DNA from: Saccharomycopsis crataegensis | Taxonomy: Eukaryota; Ascomycota; Saccharomycetes; Ascoideales; Saccharomycopsidaceae | DNA: 64,000 bases | Direction of reading: 5' to 3' | Assembly (NCBI RefSeq): GCF_037102585.1 | Contig: NW_027043820.1 | Span: 124,001 to 188,000, forward strand | Shown: in pieces, positions 9,530 to 20,516 of the stretch | How the letters are laid out: every line of letters starts with the position of its first letter | How positions within the stretch are numbered: position 1 is the stretch's first letter | Made by a program: the position numbers and the translations under genes | Notes under the pieces: generated by a model | What the model was told of the DNA's origin: nothing | Database searches by the model: none | The model's input: the letters and a program-made list of their open reading frames with translations, nothing else

Positions 9530-10612
9530 ATGGTATCAGAACCCCCTGTATCGATCCAGAAAGAGATCAAGCCTTTTTTATCCCGAGCAAATGAGGTAGC
9601 AATAGCCAACCCTGCAATTGCCTATTTTTGTAAATTGTATTGTGCACAATTGATTCTTGATAAGAAATTACATCAAAATAGTGGTGAAATAACGGCTTTT
9701 GTCACGGGATTACTCGATGATATTGAAGAAATGAAATCTCTGGGGCTGCAAGACCTTCAAGAGCTCATCAGTGATGAATCAAAAGGATTAGAATATGTGA
9801 AGAACTTTGCGTTTTCGATATTTGAGAATTTGAACAATCAAATGGAAACCCACAATGTGACGAGATCCACAGCCACTGGGTTCATTGCCGTGTTGAACTT
9901 TTTACAGCTACTAAAACTTTGGGATCCACAGGATGAAGAATTGACAAAAGAAGTGGCGCATAGAATAAAGTACGCTAAATTCCATGCTGCTAGAATTTTG
10001 AAAGCTTTCAAAAATGGTGAAGATCCTAATGATTATGAACTTCCTAAACCAAAAAATAACAATGAAGATGAAGAAGCCATAGCCAAGTTGGAAGAGCAAT
10101 TAAAAAATGAGAAGGTTGTGGGATCAGAAGAGGTTGACAAACATGATAGTTACGATGATAATAGCCGTGAAGATCATGTTGCTGTTGATAATGATGATGA
10201 TGATGAAGAAGAAGAAGAAGAAGAAAGTAGTTCAATTAGATCAATGACACCTCCATTACTGGCAAACCAAACTATTAATGACAGTTCTAATGCTTCATTT
10301 ATTGATAATGACCAAGCTTTGAAAGAAAGAGAAGCAAAGAAATTTTTGGCGCTTCAACAAGGCTTGCTGCATGCTATACCAAGACCAGCAAATGACTCCT
10401 TTGAACTAGAAATCAAACCAAAACCAGCACTTTCTTCTCGAAGCAGCTTATCAAGGGTTTCAAAGCCAGACGTTAAGACTATTATGGATGAAACTGAGTT
10501 GATTTCGAAAGCTCAAAAGCACGCCAAATATGCTATTTCAGCATTGAATTATGAAGACAAACCCACGGCAATTTTGGAGCTTAGGAAGGCTTTGGATCTT
10601 TTGGAGAATTGA
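9530..10612 (+). CDS. VTA1: Vta1/LIP5, activator of the Vps4 ATPase
   Basis: This 360-aa protein binds and stimulates the AAA ATPase Vps4, which disassembles ESCRT-III during multivesicular-body sorting. The N-terminal tandem MIT-like region (about 1-165) shows IKPFLSRANEVAIANPAIAYFCKLYCAQ and the downstream helices including ARILKAFKNGEDPNDYE. A long acidic, disordered linker (about 170-315, Asp/Glu run near 225-240) joins it to the C-terminal VSL domain (about 317-360, ELISKAQKHAKYAISALNYEDKPTAI...), which dimerises and contacts Vps4. The ATG at 9530 was chosen because homology starts at once (MVSEPPVSIQKEIKPFL). The length agrees with the S. cerevisiae protein (330 aa). Confidence 0.93.
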   Translation: MVSEPPVSIQKEIKPFLSRANEVAIANPAIAYFCKLYCAQLILDKKLHQNSGEITAFVTGLLDDIEEMKSLGLQDLQELISDESKGLEYVKNFAFSIFENLNNQMETHNVTRSTATGFIAVLNFLQLLKLWDPQDEELTKEVAHRIKYAKFHAARILKAFKNGEDPNDYELPKPKNNNEDEEAIAKLEEQLKNEKVVGSEEVDKHDSYDDNSREDHVAVDNDDDDEEEEEEESSSIRSMTPPLLANQTINDSSNASFIDNDQALKEREAKKFLALQQGLLHAIPRPANDSFELEIKPKPALSSRSSLSRVSKPDVKTIMDETELISKAQKHAKYAISALNYEDKPTAILELRKALDLLEN

Positions 10613-11174
10613 GATTCATCTTTCTAGTCTACTTGCCTTTTCTTCTGTTCATTGAGTTATCTATTTAGTTATTTATCTTTACTTGTTTGTCTATGTACTT
10701 AGTTATCCATGTTCTTGGTTGGCTATCTGTCTATCCATATATCTATTATTTTTTTTTTTTGTTATGGTAGTGATCCATATGATAAGCTTTTTTTTTTTTT
10801 CAACTATTGCTTTTAGGTTCTCTTAGGTATTTGGGGGTTGGAATTATAATTCTTCTGCAAATTGAATAAACAGTAGGCCTACCGCCAATTTGTGAATTGT
10901 CTTTAATTCTATACGATCACATGGTATTTTGTAATAAGAAATCATATTTATAGTAGAAACAATACTCTCCAAAAATGACGTACAACTCCATTTGAAAATT
11001 TTTGTATATAGCTATTACAATAAGCTGTTGTATATATAGCCAGGGAATATATTGGTAACATTTAAGAGCTATTGTAACTATTATATATAAATAAATATTG
11101 CGGCCATTATATAAAGAGACATTGTAACTTCCAATAGAGTTTTTTTTTTTTTCTTTTTTTTTTTGGTGACTTTC

Positions 11175-12010
11175 ATGGATTCTGATAACAATACGCCTTT
11201 CTTGTCTGTTCCCAGTACGTACAAGCGAATAGAGTAATAAAAAAGCCACATTCATTGTCAATTGAATTTGCCCCTGATAGCGAGGAGAATGATTTGCAAC
11301 TAGATAATACCGAACATGTTAAGAAAAACAATATATTGCTGTAGTACCATTTCTGGTAACTTATGGATTAGAGTTCTTAGTACCTTGTTGTGATAATTAT
11401 TATTATTGCCTTGATAATCATTTCGTATTTATTTTTGTTTTTTTAAATAGATGTCATGTCCCACGAAATTTTAGTTTTGAAATGTTAAGCTCAAGATCCT
11501 TGAATAACCAATCAGTAATTTGAAGTTTCTATGGATAGCTTGAACTGGGTTGGCCAATGATTTGGCATCTAATGACTATAGTTACATATAAGTTCTCGAT
11601 ACATTTCGAAATGTATCTCTATAGAGGGATCATCAATTAAAAGAAAAAAGAAACGTGTATCTCAAACGTTTTGTAAATTAGGGAGGTCACAGCCAAAAGA
11701 TTGAGGAAGTAAGTAATTAAGGGCATCGAAATGGCTACCATGAGGATCTATTGCTATTGAATGAGGAAAGATCAAGGAGCAAAAACACCCACATTAGTGA
11801 GTATTGTTCAGGTCATGGGCAGGGATCTTGTTGGCAATAGAAGATAACAAGAACAGTGGATTTGCTATTGTAAGCTCAGGGGCGCTAAAAAATGATCTAG
11901 GATAGTTATATTATTACGTCCAATTTATGGATATATCTCCATAAAGGGCTTTGATCTAGGATTAGACATACCAAAGAGGAGTGGGTCGCCTCTAATTCCA
12001 CGATCGGCAT
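11175..12010 (+). pseudogene. possible decayed membrane-protein gene, unrecognised
   Basis: Short protein-like frames succeed each other on the plus strand. One begins MDSDNNTPFLSVPSTYKRIE, followed in another frame by a segment with SIEFAPDSEENDLQLDNTEH. Next comes a hydrophobic run VVIIIIALIIISYLFLFF, and further downstream GLDIPKRSGSPLIPRS. A polar N-terminal tail followed by a hydrophobic segment would suit a transporter or other membrane protein. Each frame is short enough to arise by chance in AT-rich DNA, and the hydrophobic run overlaps an ATT-rich stretch. No family is assigned. Confidence 0.22.
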
Positions 12011-12571
12011 GCAAAAAAAAACAATCATGCGAACCACATATGGGCTATTTACATCGTAGGATTGTTACATTATTTGTTATTTCCTGTTCCTATTTTGATC
12101 TTCGGTAGCAGCAGTTGCTTTTACTATTTCAGGAATCTTTAACTGTCTTTATTAATTGCGAAGTGATCTACATCTATAAAGATTTCAACAACTTGTCGTT
12201 CGCTCGCTAAACCATGTCACCCATCTTTTTGGGTTGAATTGTCTGTTCATGGATAACAAACAAAAAAAGAAAAAAAGTTAAAACGATCTTAATTAAGACT
12301 TTTCCTTTTTGTTCTGTGCCTTAATAAACCGAGCAGTATCTTATCTTGCCACTAAACCTGTATTATTATCAACAGTCTTCTTTTTAAAGAAAACACCATG
12401 TTGAGGCAAACAGGCATGCAGGGGTTGTTTCGTTTAAACTTTTCCACGGTTGAAACTCAAATTGGGGAGTTTTTTTACTACAAACAATTCATTGCAATAA
12501 TGTTTTTGATGTCCATCCTGTAGAGATTATCATAAAAGATTGTAACAACAATAACAACAATAACAACTAAA

Positions 12572-12608
<37 letters not shown>
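12572..12608. repeat. (CA)n microsatellite
   Basis: An uninterrupted CA dinucleotide run of about 18 units lies within the VTA1-CLN3 gap. Confidence 0.85.
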
Positions 12609-12612
<4 letters not shown>

Positions 12613-13338
12613 CAAGGTGGATGAAATTTGTAGAGATTTTTGGATACCACGTAAATCATGTTACATCGACCTCATATTATTATAGCATGGGCAACTACGA
12701 GTTTTGTGACTAAAGATTGTCTTTGGAAACAAAAAAATATTATTTTTTTTCCAGAAGACATAAAACGGCGGTTTTCAGTTCTCGGCCTACCCAGGTTGTC
12801 ACCAGGAAATTCAGGCAGAATTTTCCTGCATTTTTGGGTTTAAGTTGATCATCACCGATTGTTCAAATTTTCTCCCTCCTGCAAAAAAAAAAAAAAAAAA
12901 ATTTTGGTCTTCTACCTGACAACCTTTGCTTCTTCTTTTTTTTTTTCTTCTTTTCTCTCCTCTTGCCAATAGAACTTAAAGTGATCTGAAACTTTATTGT
13001 GTGAATACCTGGAGAAGGGCAATATAGATTTTTACCCAATGCTTACATTTAGTAGACAAATTTTCTTTCTATAGTACAATTAATTGATTGAACAGTATAA
13101 ACACAAAATTCAGTGAGCACAGCTAAAAAAACAAATTGCCTGAATATCAAATCTAAAAATTAAAAACAAACCCTGAACCAGCAGAAATAAACGAATAAGC
13201 TAACAAAAATAAAAAATTAATTTCTATGTCAAGAAATTGGGGTAAAAAAATAATGATGATGGGAAAAATAGAACCTTGGTTGTTTGTTGTAAGTACTGTT
13301 TGCACAGCTTCTATAATATAGTGAGTTATTAAATATTC

Positions 13339-14961
13339 TCATTTGAAGTAGAAAGAATAGTTTTCACGCATGTTTGGTGACTGTCTCTTAGAATTGCTTC
13401 TTCTGATTCCTTCATCTTCACCTTCTCCTCCAAAAAGACGCTTTCTTTCTCTGATAATGTCGACATTTTGGTTTGGCAATTTCTTGTTATAATCCAAAAT
13501 CTTTGGCTGCAATGGAAACTTCATTGTTTGAACACCAGCATTACCATTTGGAGATTCGAAAAAATCTGAGCCATTAATACCGTTGCTGATCATCACTGGG
13601 CGATGGTGTTCGTTACTTGAGATGCCAACAGAAGGAGGTGGAGTGCTCACTTCAGATATGCTGCTGTCATCAGCACTTGAATAGAAGGAAACCGAGCTAT
13701 TACTTCTACTAGAGAAGGCAGATGTGCAAGGAGAAGATGCAACAGAAACGAGAGAGCTCGACGAGATGTTGGCCATTGGGCTTGATGTGGAGATTGGTGT
13801 TAAATGTGGAGATGCCAAAGATGCTGGCACCACCATTGGACTGGACAAGAATTCGAGTGACAAGCTTGACAAGTCCTTGACCATGCAAATTGGGTTGACT
13901 TCAATACTCAACATGAAATTCGAAATCATCATTGGGAAATTGTTGAAATTGTTGAAAGATGGTAAGAAATCGCGAAGTTGGCACTTGCGAATGTTGGTTT
14001 TTGATTGGTTGTGCTTAGCCATATCCTTACTAATTGAATCAACGGTAGATGAAGGTTGGAGTTTGTTGAAAAGTAAGAAATCATTGAACGAAGAGATTAA
14101 CCCGTCAATTTTTTGGAAAAGTTGATACTTGGTAGATCCATACTTGAACTTAAGTGACTTGGACTGGTTATTGATAAGAGAATCCAACATCAATACCGAG
14201 ACTTTGCGGATGTTTCCCAATGAACTATGAGTGAAATGTTCGACAAAAGGAATGTTGTATTCGCCATTGGTATTGGTAGATGAAAGGTTTTTCTTAACCA
14301 AATCATACTTAAAAGAATCAATGTATGAACGATCCCCAAGAATGGTAGCTGCCATTAGCATACTGGCAATGGCCTTGGTGGAACTGCTGAAGAACATCAT
14401 GTTACGTTCGTAGAGTGATAATTCCCCTAAAAGACTAGCTAAAGTCTCCATTTGTTTAGAAGGTTTGAAATTGGCGAAGCAGATTTCTAAGCAATCGTCG
14501 ATGGTTGGATGATGGATATTCCAATCCAAGGTGGATAAGATATGAAGCTCAGTCTTCAAAACCAAGGCAATGTCGTAACTATTTCCGCAAGTAATCATGA
14601 TTTCTTTTAAAGAGAACACTTTTGATTTATCATCGTGGATTTTTGAGGAGATCCAAAGACTGGTGAGGACAATCAATTGGTAATGGACCTTCTTTACGAC
14701 CCTTTTTGAAAAGTATTGGTCCATGATTTGAATGGCAGTGTGCAAAGTCTTAGGATTCAAACTTAGTTGGAGATGTAAGTGGATAATGAAATCGAGTAAG
14801 TAAGGTCTTACGAACCATTTAAGCTCGGTTTGTAAGTCGATGAGAAGAGGGTCGACGATTTTGTTGCTTTTTTCGAGGGTAGCAAAATATTCGACAATAT
14901 CAGCCTTATATGTTGCTTGGACGTCCTCGTTTAATCTATTCAGCAAATCATTTTGGGTCAT
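13339..14961 (-). CDS. CLN3: G1 cyclin, Cln3-like
   Basis: This 540-aa protein is a G1 cyclin, which would activate the cyclin-dependent kinase Cdc28 at Start. The cyclin box spans about 45-160: YLLDFIIHLHLQL, then YFSKRVVKKVHYQLIVLTSL, then LKTELHILSTLDWNIHHPT. The SKR[IV]VKKxHYQL and HILSTLDW signatures match Cln3 better than Cln1/2. The C-terminal third is Ser/Pro-rich (SSSLVSVASSPCTS and similar), as expected of a PEST-type degradation region. The ATG at 14961 (MTQNDLLNRLNED) was chosen; an upstream in-frame extension of 49 codons is Phe-rich and unlike the family. The upstream side faces a 7.4 kb gene-free interval, while the downstream side is convergent with VTA1. A CCN1/HGC1-type cyclin remains possible. 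Confidence 0.82.
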   Translation of the reverse strand: MTQNDLLNRLNEDVQATYKADIVEYFATLEKSNKIVDPLLIDLQTELKWFVRPYLLDFIIHLHLQLSLNPKTLHTAIQIMDQYFSKRVVKKVHYQLIVLTSLWISSKIHDDKSKVFSLKEIMITCGNSYDIALVLKTELHILSTLDWNIHHPTIDDCLEICFANFKPSKQMETLASLLGELSLYERNMMFFSSSTKAIASMLMAATILGDRSYIDSFKYDLVKKNLSSTNTNGEYNIPFVEHFTHSSLGNIRKVSVLMLDSLINNQSKSLKFKYGSTKYQLFQKIDGLISSFNDFLLFNKLQPSSTVDSISKDMAKHNQSKTNIRKCQLRDFLPSFNNFNNFPMMISNFMLSIEVNPICMVKDLSSLSLEFLSSPMVVPASLASPHLTPISTSSPMANISSSSLVSVASSPCTSAFSSRSNSSVSFYSSADDSSISEVSTPPPSVGISSNEHHRPVMISNGINGSDFFESPNGNAGVQTMKFPLQPKILDYNKKLPNQNVDIIRERKRLFGGEGEDEGIRRSNSKRQSPNMRENYSFYFK

Positions 14962-16299
14962 TTTGGAAAAGCGAACAAAAAAATATAAGAAATAAAATTT
15001 CTTTGGTAACGGATTGAATGGGATGGGAATGAAAAAGGAGAGGCCACCGAAAAAGAGTGAATTAGCCAAGAGAGTGAAGCTATTAAAGGGTTGGAAGTGT
15101 TTGAACAATAATAGAAACCTTTTGATTAAAGTGGGTTACTTTATAATGGACATATATAACTTTTTCTTTTCTATTCCAATTCTCTCTCGCAATCGAAGGA
15201 CATGACAGTATATATATAAAATAAGGGTTATTATATCTCTAGCAGTGTGCGCTGACGACCGACCGTCTGGCGTGCCATGCAATGCCATGCGTGTTCACCT
15301 TGCAGCTTGCCTGTTGCATGTTCTGTCTGTGTTAGCGATCGCGTCTCATGCGTGTTTCTCAAGCCATGCAGGAAGACATTCAAGCACACAGAACTGAAAT
15401 TTTAAAAGTGCGTGCATACGCCTACAAACTGTCATCATTTGGGTGGGTTAGCTGCTGTTACAAGGGTTGTTGCATGGCAACTGGTTGCCAGGCTGAGGGG
15501 GGGTTTGCAGTTTGTGTTGTTGTTTTTTGTCCCACAGTAATAGCTGAGTGTTGTCTAAACGCGGGACATGAGATTGACAGTATAACATAATTTAATATCC
15601 CCATCACAGCGATGGATGTGAACGAAGGCAGCAAGAAGTGAAAAGGTGTCAAATAGCATAAATTGTGTAGCAGTACAGGCGCAAAGAATAGATAGTAAAC
15701 AGGGTGGTTAGAGTTATCTTTCCATCCAAACATATTTAGGCGTGGTTACATATTTGGACGGGATGCTTCGCAACTTGCTCGGACAATCCAGACTAAGAGT
15801 ATTTTTACAATTCAATTGAATTTGGGGGGTATTTTTAATCCAATATTCTCCAATCAGCAAACCAATCATTGAATAGAATTAAAGAAGAATTAACTTGTAG
15901 GAAGCAATTAATGCTGTTCAGAGGACAGATGACTCTTTTTGTTTCTTCGGTAGCGGAGTTGGTATTGTATTTTGTTTAATATTTGGTAGTTATTGCCATC
16001 ATTTAATGTAGTAATATAATAATCCTAGAAACAGTCCAAGACATCTTATAGTTCTTTATTAGGACCTTTTTGTTTCCCCTGATCATCGGTTCTAAGCAAT
16101 CAAAAGTATGGCTTGCAAAAAACAAAATAAAAAAAGAATGCACTAATGCCCATACTATTAAAAAGGAATTCCACAATAGTTAGATCGAAAATGTGAAATG
16201 CCTTAGAATTCTTACCTTAAGGTGTTGAGGATTACTCAAATAAATAGGATTTGGTTTTTCAATTCTTCAATATATTACTGTTATTTCTGTTTATGATCA

Positions 16300-16300
<1 letters not shown>

Positions 16301-16338
<38 letters not shown>
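16301..16338. repeat. (CT)n microsatellite
   Basis: A CT dinucleotide run with one interruption, embedded in the gene desert. Confidence 0.8.
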
Positions 16339-16339
<1 letters not shown>

Positions 16340-17229
16340 CCTGTCTCGCGCTCTCTCTTTTTATTTTTCCTGTCCATGTACATGATTTTCGCACATGTAC
16401 AGTGACATAATATTGATTTTCTGTTTTCATATTGGATTCTTCTAAAATTGGCTGACATGGATCCCGAATTCAAAATCATACCTTGAAAGATGCTCGCTAT
16501 TGTTTCCAATTTTCTCAATTCTTCTCAATTCATCCCTCTTTCACGATCATTGCTCAGCTTGAAATGGTTACGGAGGTGTGATTAGAAAATTGCTAATAAT
16601 GCAAAGGACATTACTCCCAATTAAACGGCAGCATAAATCAATTTGAGAGATCGTCTACTATCATATCGATATTTTTCATTTAAAAAAAAAAAAAAAAAAA
16701 TTTACATCTATTGGAAATATATGATATGGTATGTTATCTTTGTAAGTTATTCTCTTTATGATTTCAAATATATAAAAATATAGTAGGAACATTATCAAGG
16801 ATAATTCAAACCGTAAAAGCATACATGCCTTCCACATGTGGCTGCTGCTTATTTTTCTTCTTAGCCATATTTTTCAATCCCAAAATGATTTCTAGAAAAT
16901 TTCCCCGCAACAGAAACGCTCGAATTATCAAAAATAAATTTCACATGTCTGTCTTACATTTAATGAGGTTGACATAATTCTATGCTGATTAACACACAGC
17001 AGACTAATGAAGTGGATTATGTAGATATATAATTATCTTTACTTCTCAACAGATTCAATGATTTACTTTACTACAAATTGGTCTCATATAAAGACATAGC
17101 CCAAAAATGAAACAAAATACACCGGTGTATATAATAATCATTATTATGAAGGAAAATAGGGGGGATACGTGTTGTTGTTTTTTTTTTTGTGTGTGTGTTT
17201 TTTTTTGATCTGTCCACTCTGGTATAGTG

Positions 17230-17750
17230 GGGGTCAAAATTCCATTCTTGTGCAATCAGTGTTGGTTATACGGAACCCATTTTTGAATATACACGTAGGT
17301 TTATCACGGAGGAGAACCAAAACGGATCAGTGACCAGTAATTTCTGTGAACATACAAAGAAAAAGAAACTCTTGTCCGCTTTGGCATGGTGAACAATTTC
17401 AATAATTTAGGAGGCTCTCATTAAACTGCGATCAATTATATGATTGACTTCCCTAAAGGAGATAGTAATCAAACTATAATAATGATGAGTTCCGTTTCCG
17501 GTAAAACTCCCTTTTTTATTAGACGATCATCAAATTTTGATGCCAAGGGGAACGTAACTTTAGTATCATAAGAGATTCCAATACAAAGTATATTTTATCA
17601 GCTGATGATCAGAAAACAAAATCTAAAGTTACTCTTTTCATGGCATGTTATCTAATATTCTTTTGGCTTTTCAAGATCGACGTTGAAGCAAACGTGACAG
17701 AGCAACACCAGAATCATAATGCATTAGTTAATTAATTGTTTGTTTACCTT
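17230..17750 (+). pseudogene. decayed coding fragments, unrecognised
   Basis: Three successive plus-strand frames carry balanced, protein-like residues: one with VGYTEPIFEYTRRFITEEN, one with SSVSGKTPFFIRRSSNFDAK and one with SNTKYILSADDQKTKSK. They follow one another in the same direction without large gaps, which suggests one old reading frame with several breaks. No family is recognised. Taken alone, each frame could be chance, so the call rests on their succession and on the better relic at 21470-22147. Confidence 0.28.
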
Positions 17751-18659
17751 ACATTAATTAATTGATGCTCTGCTTTTTTGATTAAAGAATTTCTTGAATA
17801 TGAATTAGTGAAAATGGTTTCTGTGATTATTTTTAGCAAATATCGATAATTGGTGAGAAAGAATAATTATTTCATTTGTTGTCGTAATTACACAATCATG
17901 GCTATTACTGTTGTCCGTGGTTGGCAGATATTTTTATATGAAATTTCACCAGCTTGAAAAAAAAAAAAAAAAAAAAACACTAACGAAGAAATAAGTAAAA
18001 AAATAAAAAAAATAAACAAATAAACAAATTAACAGTAGGTCTCTCTATTGACGATATTTGATTCAATATACTGAGTAAATATACATGTATATATTTTTGT
18101 GCCATATCTGCCATATCTTTTCTGCACAAAAAGTCTAAATAAATTAAAGTTTTGTGTATGGCATGTGCCACGATAACGGGTCTTATTGAACGATGAAAAA
18201 CAAAAAATGTCCCAAAGCAATAAGTGATGGTGAAAATATTTGTGAAGCAATAAATTATACCCAAATTAACACCAACAGTAAAGGCAATCAAGTTTTATTA
18301 GTAATTTAGATCCCTGAAGTTATTTCTGGAGAGAAATGAAAAAAAAAAATCTTTCTTATTAATAACACATACCCCTAATTATAACGGTCAATAAATTGAC
18401 GATGTACGGGGGAAAGTAAATAGGTCACTCAGATAATCTCATTCTTGTAGGTGATTTGTTCCAGACGGTTCCTAATTGGGAGATTTTTTTGGGTTTTTCT
18501 TATTCAGAAGCTGACTGAGAATTTTCACTGCTTTACTATTCCTTAGAGTCTAGATCTCGGTTTAATATAATTGATTCCTCAACACTGTATTTCTTGTTAG
18601 AAGATGAATTCATCATATCATGCTATGTTTTTGAGAAAACTAGTAAATATACTCTTTTG

Positions 18660-19720
18660 AAAAATTGAAACCCTTGCTTCGCAAAGAACGAAGCCCCTCT
18701 TACTGTGATATCGAAATCAGATGCAAGTCAACAAGACTTCGTAATTCTCAGCATAAATATACTGCTTCGTCGTCTTTTCGCTTAGAATGCCATATAGTAA
18801 ACTACATCTTACCTGTTGTTAAAGGTAATACTACGAAAAAAAAATTACTGAGAATGAATTTTCCTTCTAATGGATGATATAGTACTTATTGAATCCTATG
18901 GTGAACCTAAAATTCTGCATCTCACTATGAATCCTTTCATCCTGATATATGCCATTGTTTTACATGATAATGATTATAACAATATAAATCGATATATTTC
19001 ACTCTCTTCTGGAATTGTTGAATATTTTCAATTTCAACATAAATCTTTTTCTTAATCCTTTAATAACATTAAGATCTGTCAAGCGTGTGCCTTTGTTCTT
19101 TTACACTTTCTATTGATTTCCTTTCTATTTTTATAAAAAAGAATCTTAATAATAGATTCAGAATGTAATAGAGAAATGAATTGATGATATTCAATCAAAG
19201 CAAGTTTGAAAAATCTATTGAATGAAAAAATCAGATAACTGTTTCATTTAGAGTGCTTGAGTCCACAGAGATGTGTTTTCTCAACAAAAAGGAAAAAAAA
19301 TCGTAAAACCTCTTAACAACGTGCTTTCTTTAACAATTTCTCTAAGGTCAACACCTTTTCAATGATCATAAGTGAATCAGAATTCTATAGAAAGCCGTTA
19401 TTGATGGATTATTTTTCCTATCTACATAATTTCCTGTAAATAGTGCAAATTTAACAGAAGCTGAAGAAAGGGCCGTAATAATTACTATTTGAAAGGCAGT
19501 ACCAAAAAAACAATCGCTCCATTATATGATACAACATCTATCACAACATCTAAACTATGTGAGAAATCATTTGGAGTGCAATACAAATTTCTATTAGAAA
19601 TGTTAACTAGAGTCCCTAAGGCACAAAATTCCGAAATCTTGTAATGGTGCTTGTGTGAATGTCATGTCAGTATTCCGCAGAATGCTGAATTCTACATGCA
19701 CGATTTTCTTTCCACTATAG
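18660..19720 (+). mobile_element. possible decayed Mutator-like (MULE) DNA transposon
   Basis: A series of plus-strand frames resembles MULE/FAR1-type transposases. An upstream piece (18665-18877) is rich in Cys, Arg and Lys, with CDIEIRCKSTRLRNSQHK, like a FAR1-type DNA-binding segment. Further on, MIISESEFY is followed by NLTEAEERAVI, a KAVP block and MIQHLSQHL. This order matches the transposase core pattern FLxSExExFY, then TDxExAL, then a VFP block, then HxxxN/H. A last piece (about 19590-19715) contains LLEMLTRVPKAQNSE. The element is broken many times, and no terminal inverted repeats were found by eye. The match is to a pattern recalled from the family, not a computed alignment. Confidence 0.3.
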
Positions 19721-20246
19721 CCAAAAAGAATCTGATATAAATATATTAGACCGATTTTTTTTATTAGAGTAGTTGAAGTACTACAGCCAATAAACGTTAA
19801 AATATATATATATATTATTTTTCTTCCACAGGGAATCATGATACAGAATTATGGTATTAACGAATGGTCACCGTGATGAATCACCCTATGATATTTGATA
19901 GTGGTACCCACATATGGGAGTTTTTGCTCGAAGAGAATTGTGAGCATAAAAAAAAAAAAGTAAAAAGAGGAAGAGTCAAAAATGGGACCATATGCTGAAA
20001 AACGATCTGCTATTTTCTGGTGAATAGAAGAATATAACCTCGATGATCCTTATTGTTATTGAAGGGTTCAAATAGGCACAACGCGACTACATACATTGCA
20101 AACTCGTCTCAATTTATTGATGAACCTCGCAAAATATATATACGCCGACACGAAGAGAGGGAGAAATAGAAAGAGTAAGAGGTAGACTAGTAGCAAGAGG
20201 AAAAGAGAAATCCTTTGCATTAGTTCTGTACAGACAATTCATCATC

Positions 20247-20516
20247 ATGTTGGCGGCGACTTTTTTTTTGTCCCACATATGTCAAACTGTCTACATGGCA
20301 CAAAAAGTGGGACAAAATGACCCATTTTTCGAGAATGATATTTGTGGTAATCTCAGCCAGATTAGTACCACTTGTACTCTTGTTTATTTGGTGATCTATT
20401 TATTATTGATTTGTAGCTTAATCGCCATTTTATTTAATTATTTATCATATTCATTATTTATCATATTCATTTATCGTTTATTATTCATCCGTTATTCGTT
20501 ATTAATTCGTCGGTAA
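20247..20516 (+). CDS. hypothetical small hydrophobic protein (89 aa), doubtful
   Basis: An 89-aa open frame begins with a hydrophobic N terminus (MLAATFFLSHICQTVYM) and has a long membrane-like second half (LVYLVIYLLLICSLIAILF). A TATA-like stretch (about 20136-20146) and a purine-rich leader lie about 100 bp upstream, a layout usual for a yeast gene. The hydrophobic part comes from T-rich codons, as random AT-rich DNA often gives. It has no recognised relative. It may be an orphan or new gene, or chance. Confidence 0.2.
   Translation: MLAATFFLSHICQTVYMAQKVGQNDPFFENDICGNLSQISTTCTLVYLVIYLLLICSLIAILFNYLSYSLFIIFIYRLLFIRYSLLIRR

Larger units (their letters stand above)
10613..13338. other. 2.7 kb gap between convergent genes VTA1 and CLN3
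   Basis: No intact gene is seen in this interval, which is unusually long for a gap between two 3' ends. It contains T-rich tracts, a CA microsatellite (about 12572-12608), poly-A near 12882-12900 and possible traces of a decayed gene (listed separately at 11175-12010). No tRNA or known structured RNA was recognised. Confidence 0.5.

Noticed and set aside
14962-15108. 49-codon N-terminal extension of the CLN3-like cyclin
   Set aside because: It is Phe-rich and unlike cyclins; the ATG at 14961 starts the conserved protein.
16208-16222. U1 snRNA-like 5' end (ATTCTTACCTTAAGG)
   Set aside because: The canonical ACTTACCT is not complete, and no stem-loop I (GATCANGAAG-type) or Sm site follows.
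19629-19635. TTCCGAA, the core of point-centromere element CDEIII
   Set aside because: No CDEI (RTCACRTG) lies at the required distance and no flanking CDEIII consensus is present; 7-mers of this kind occur by chance.
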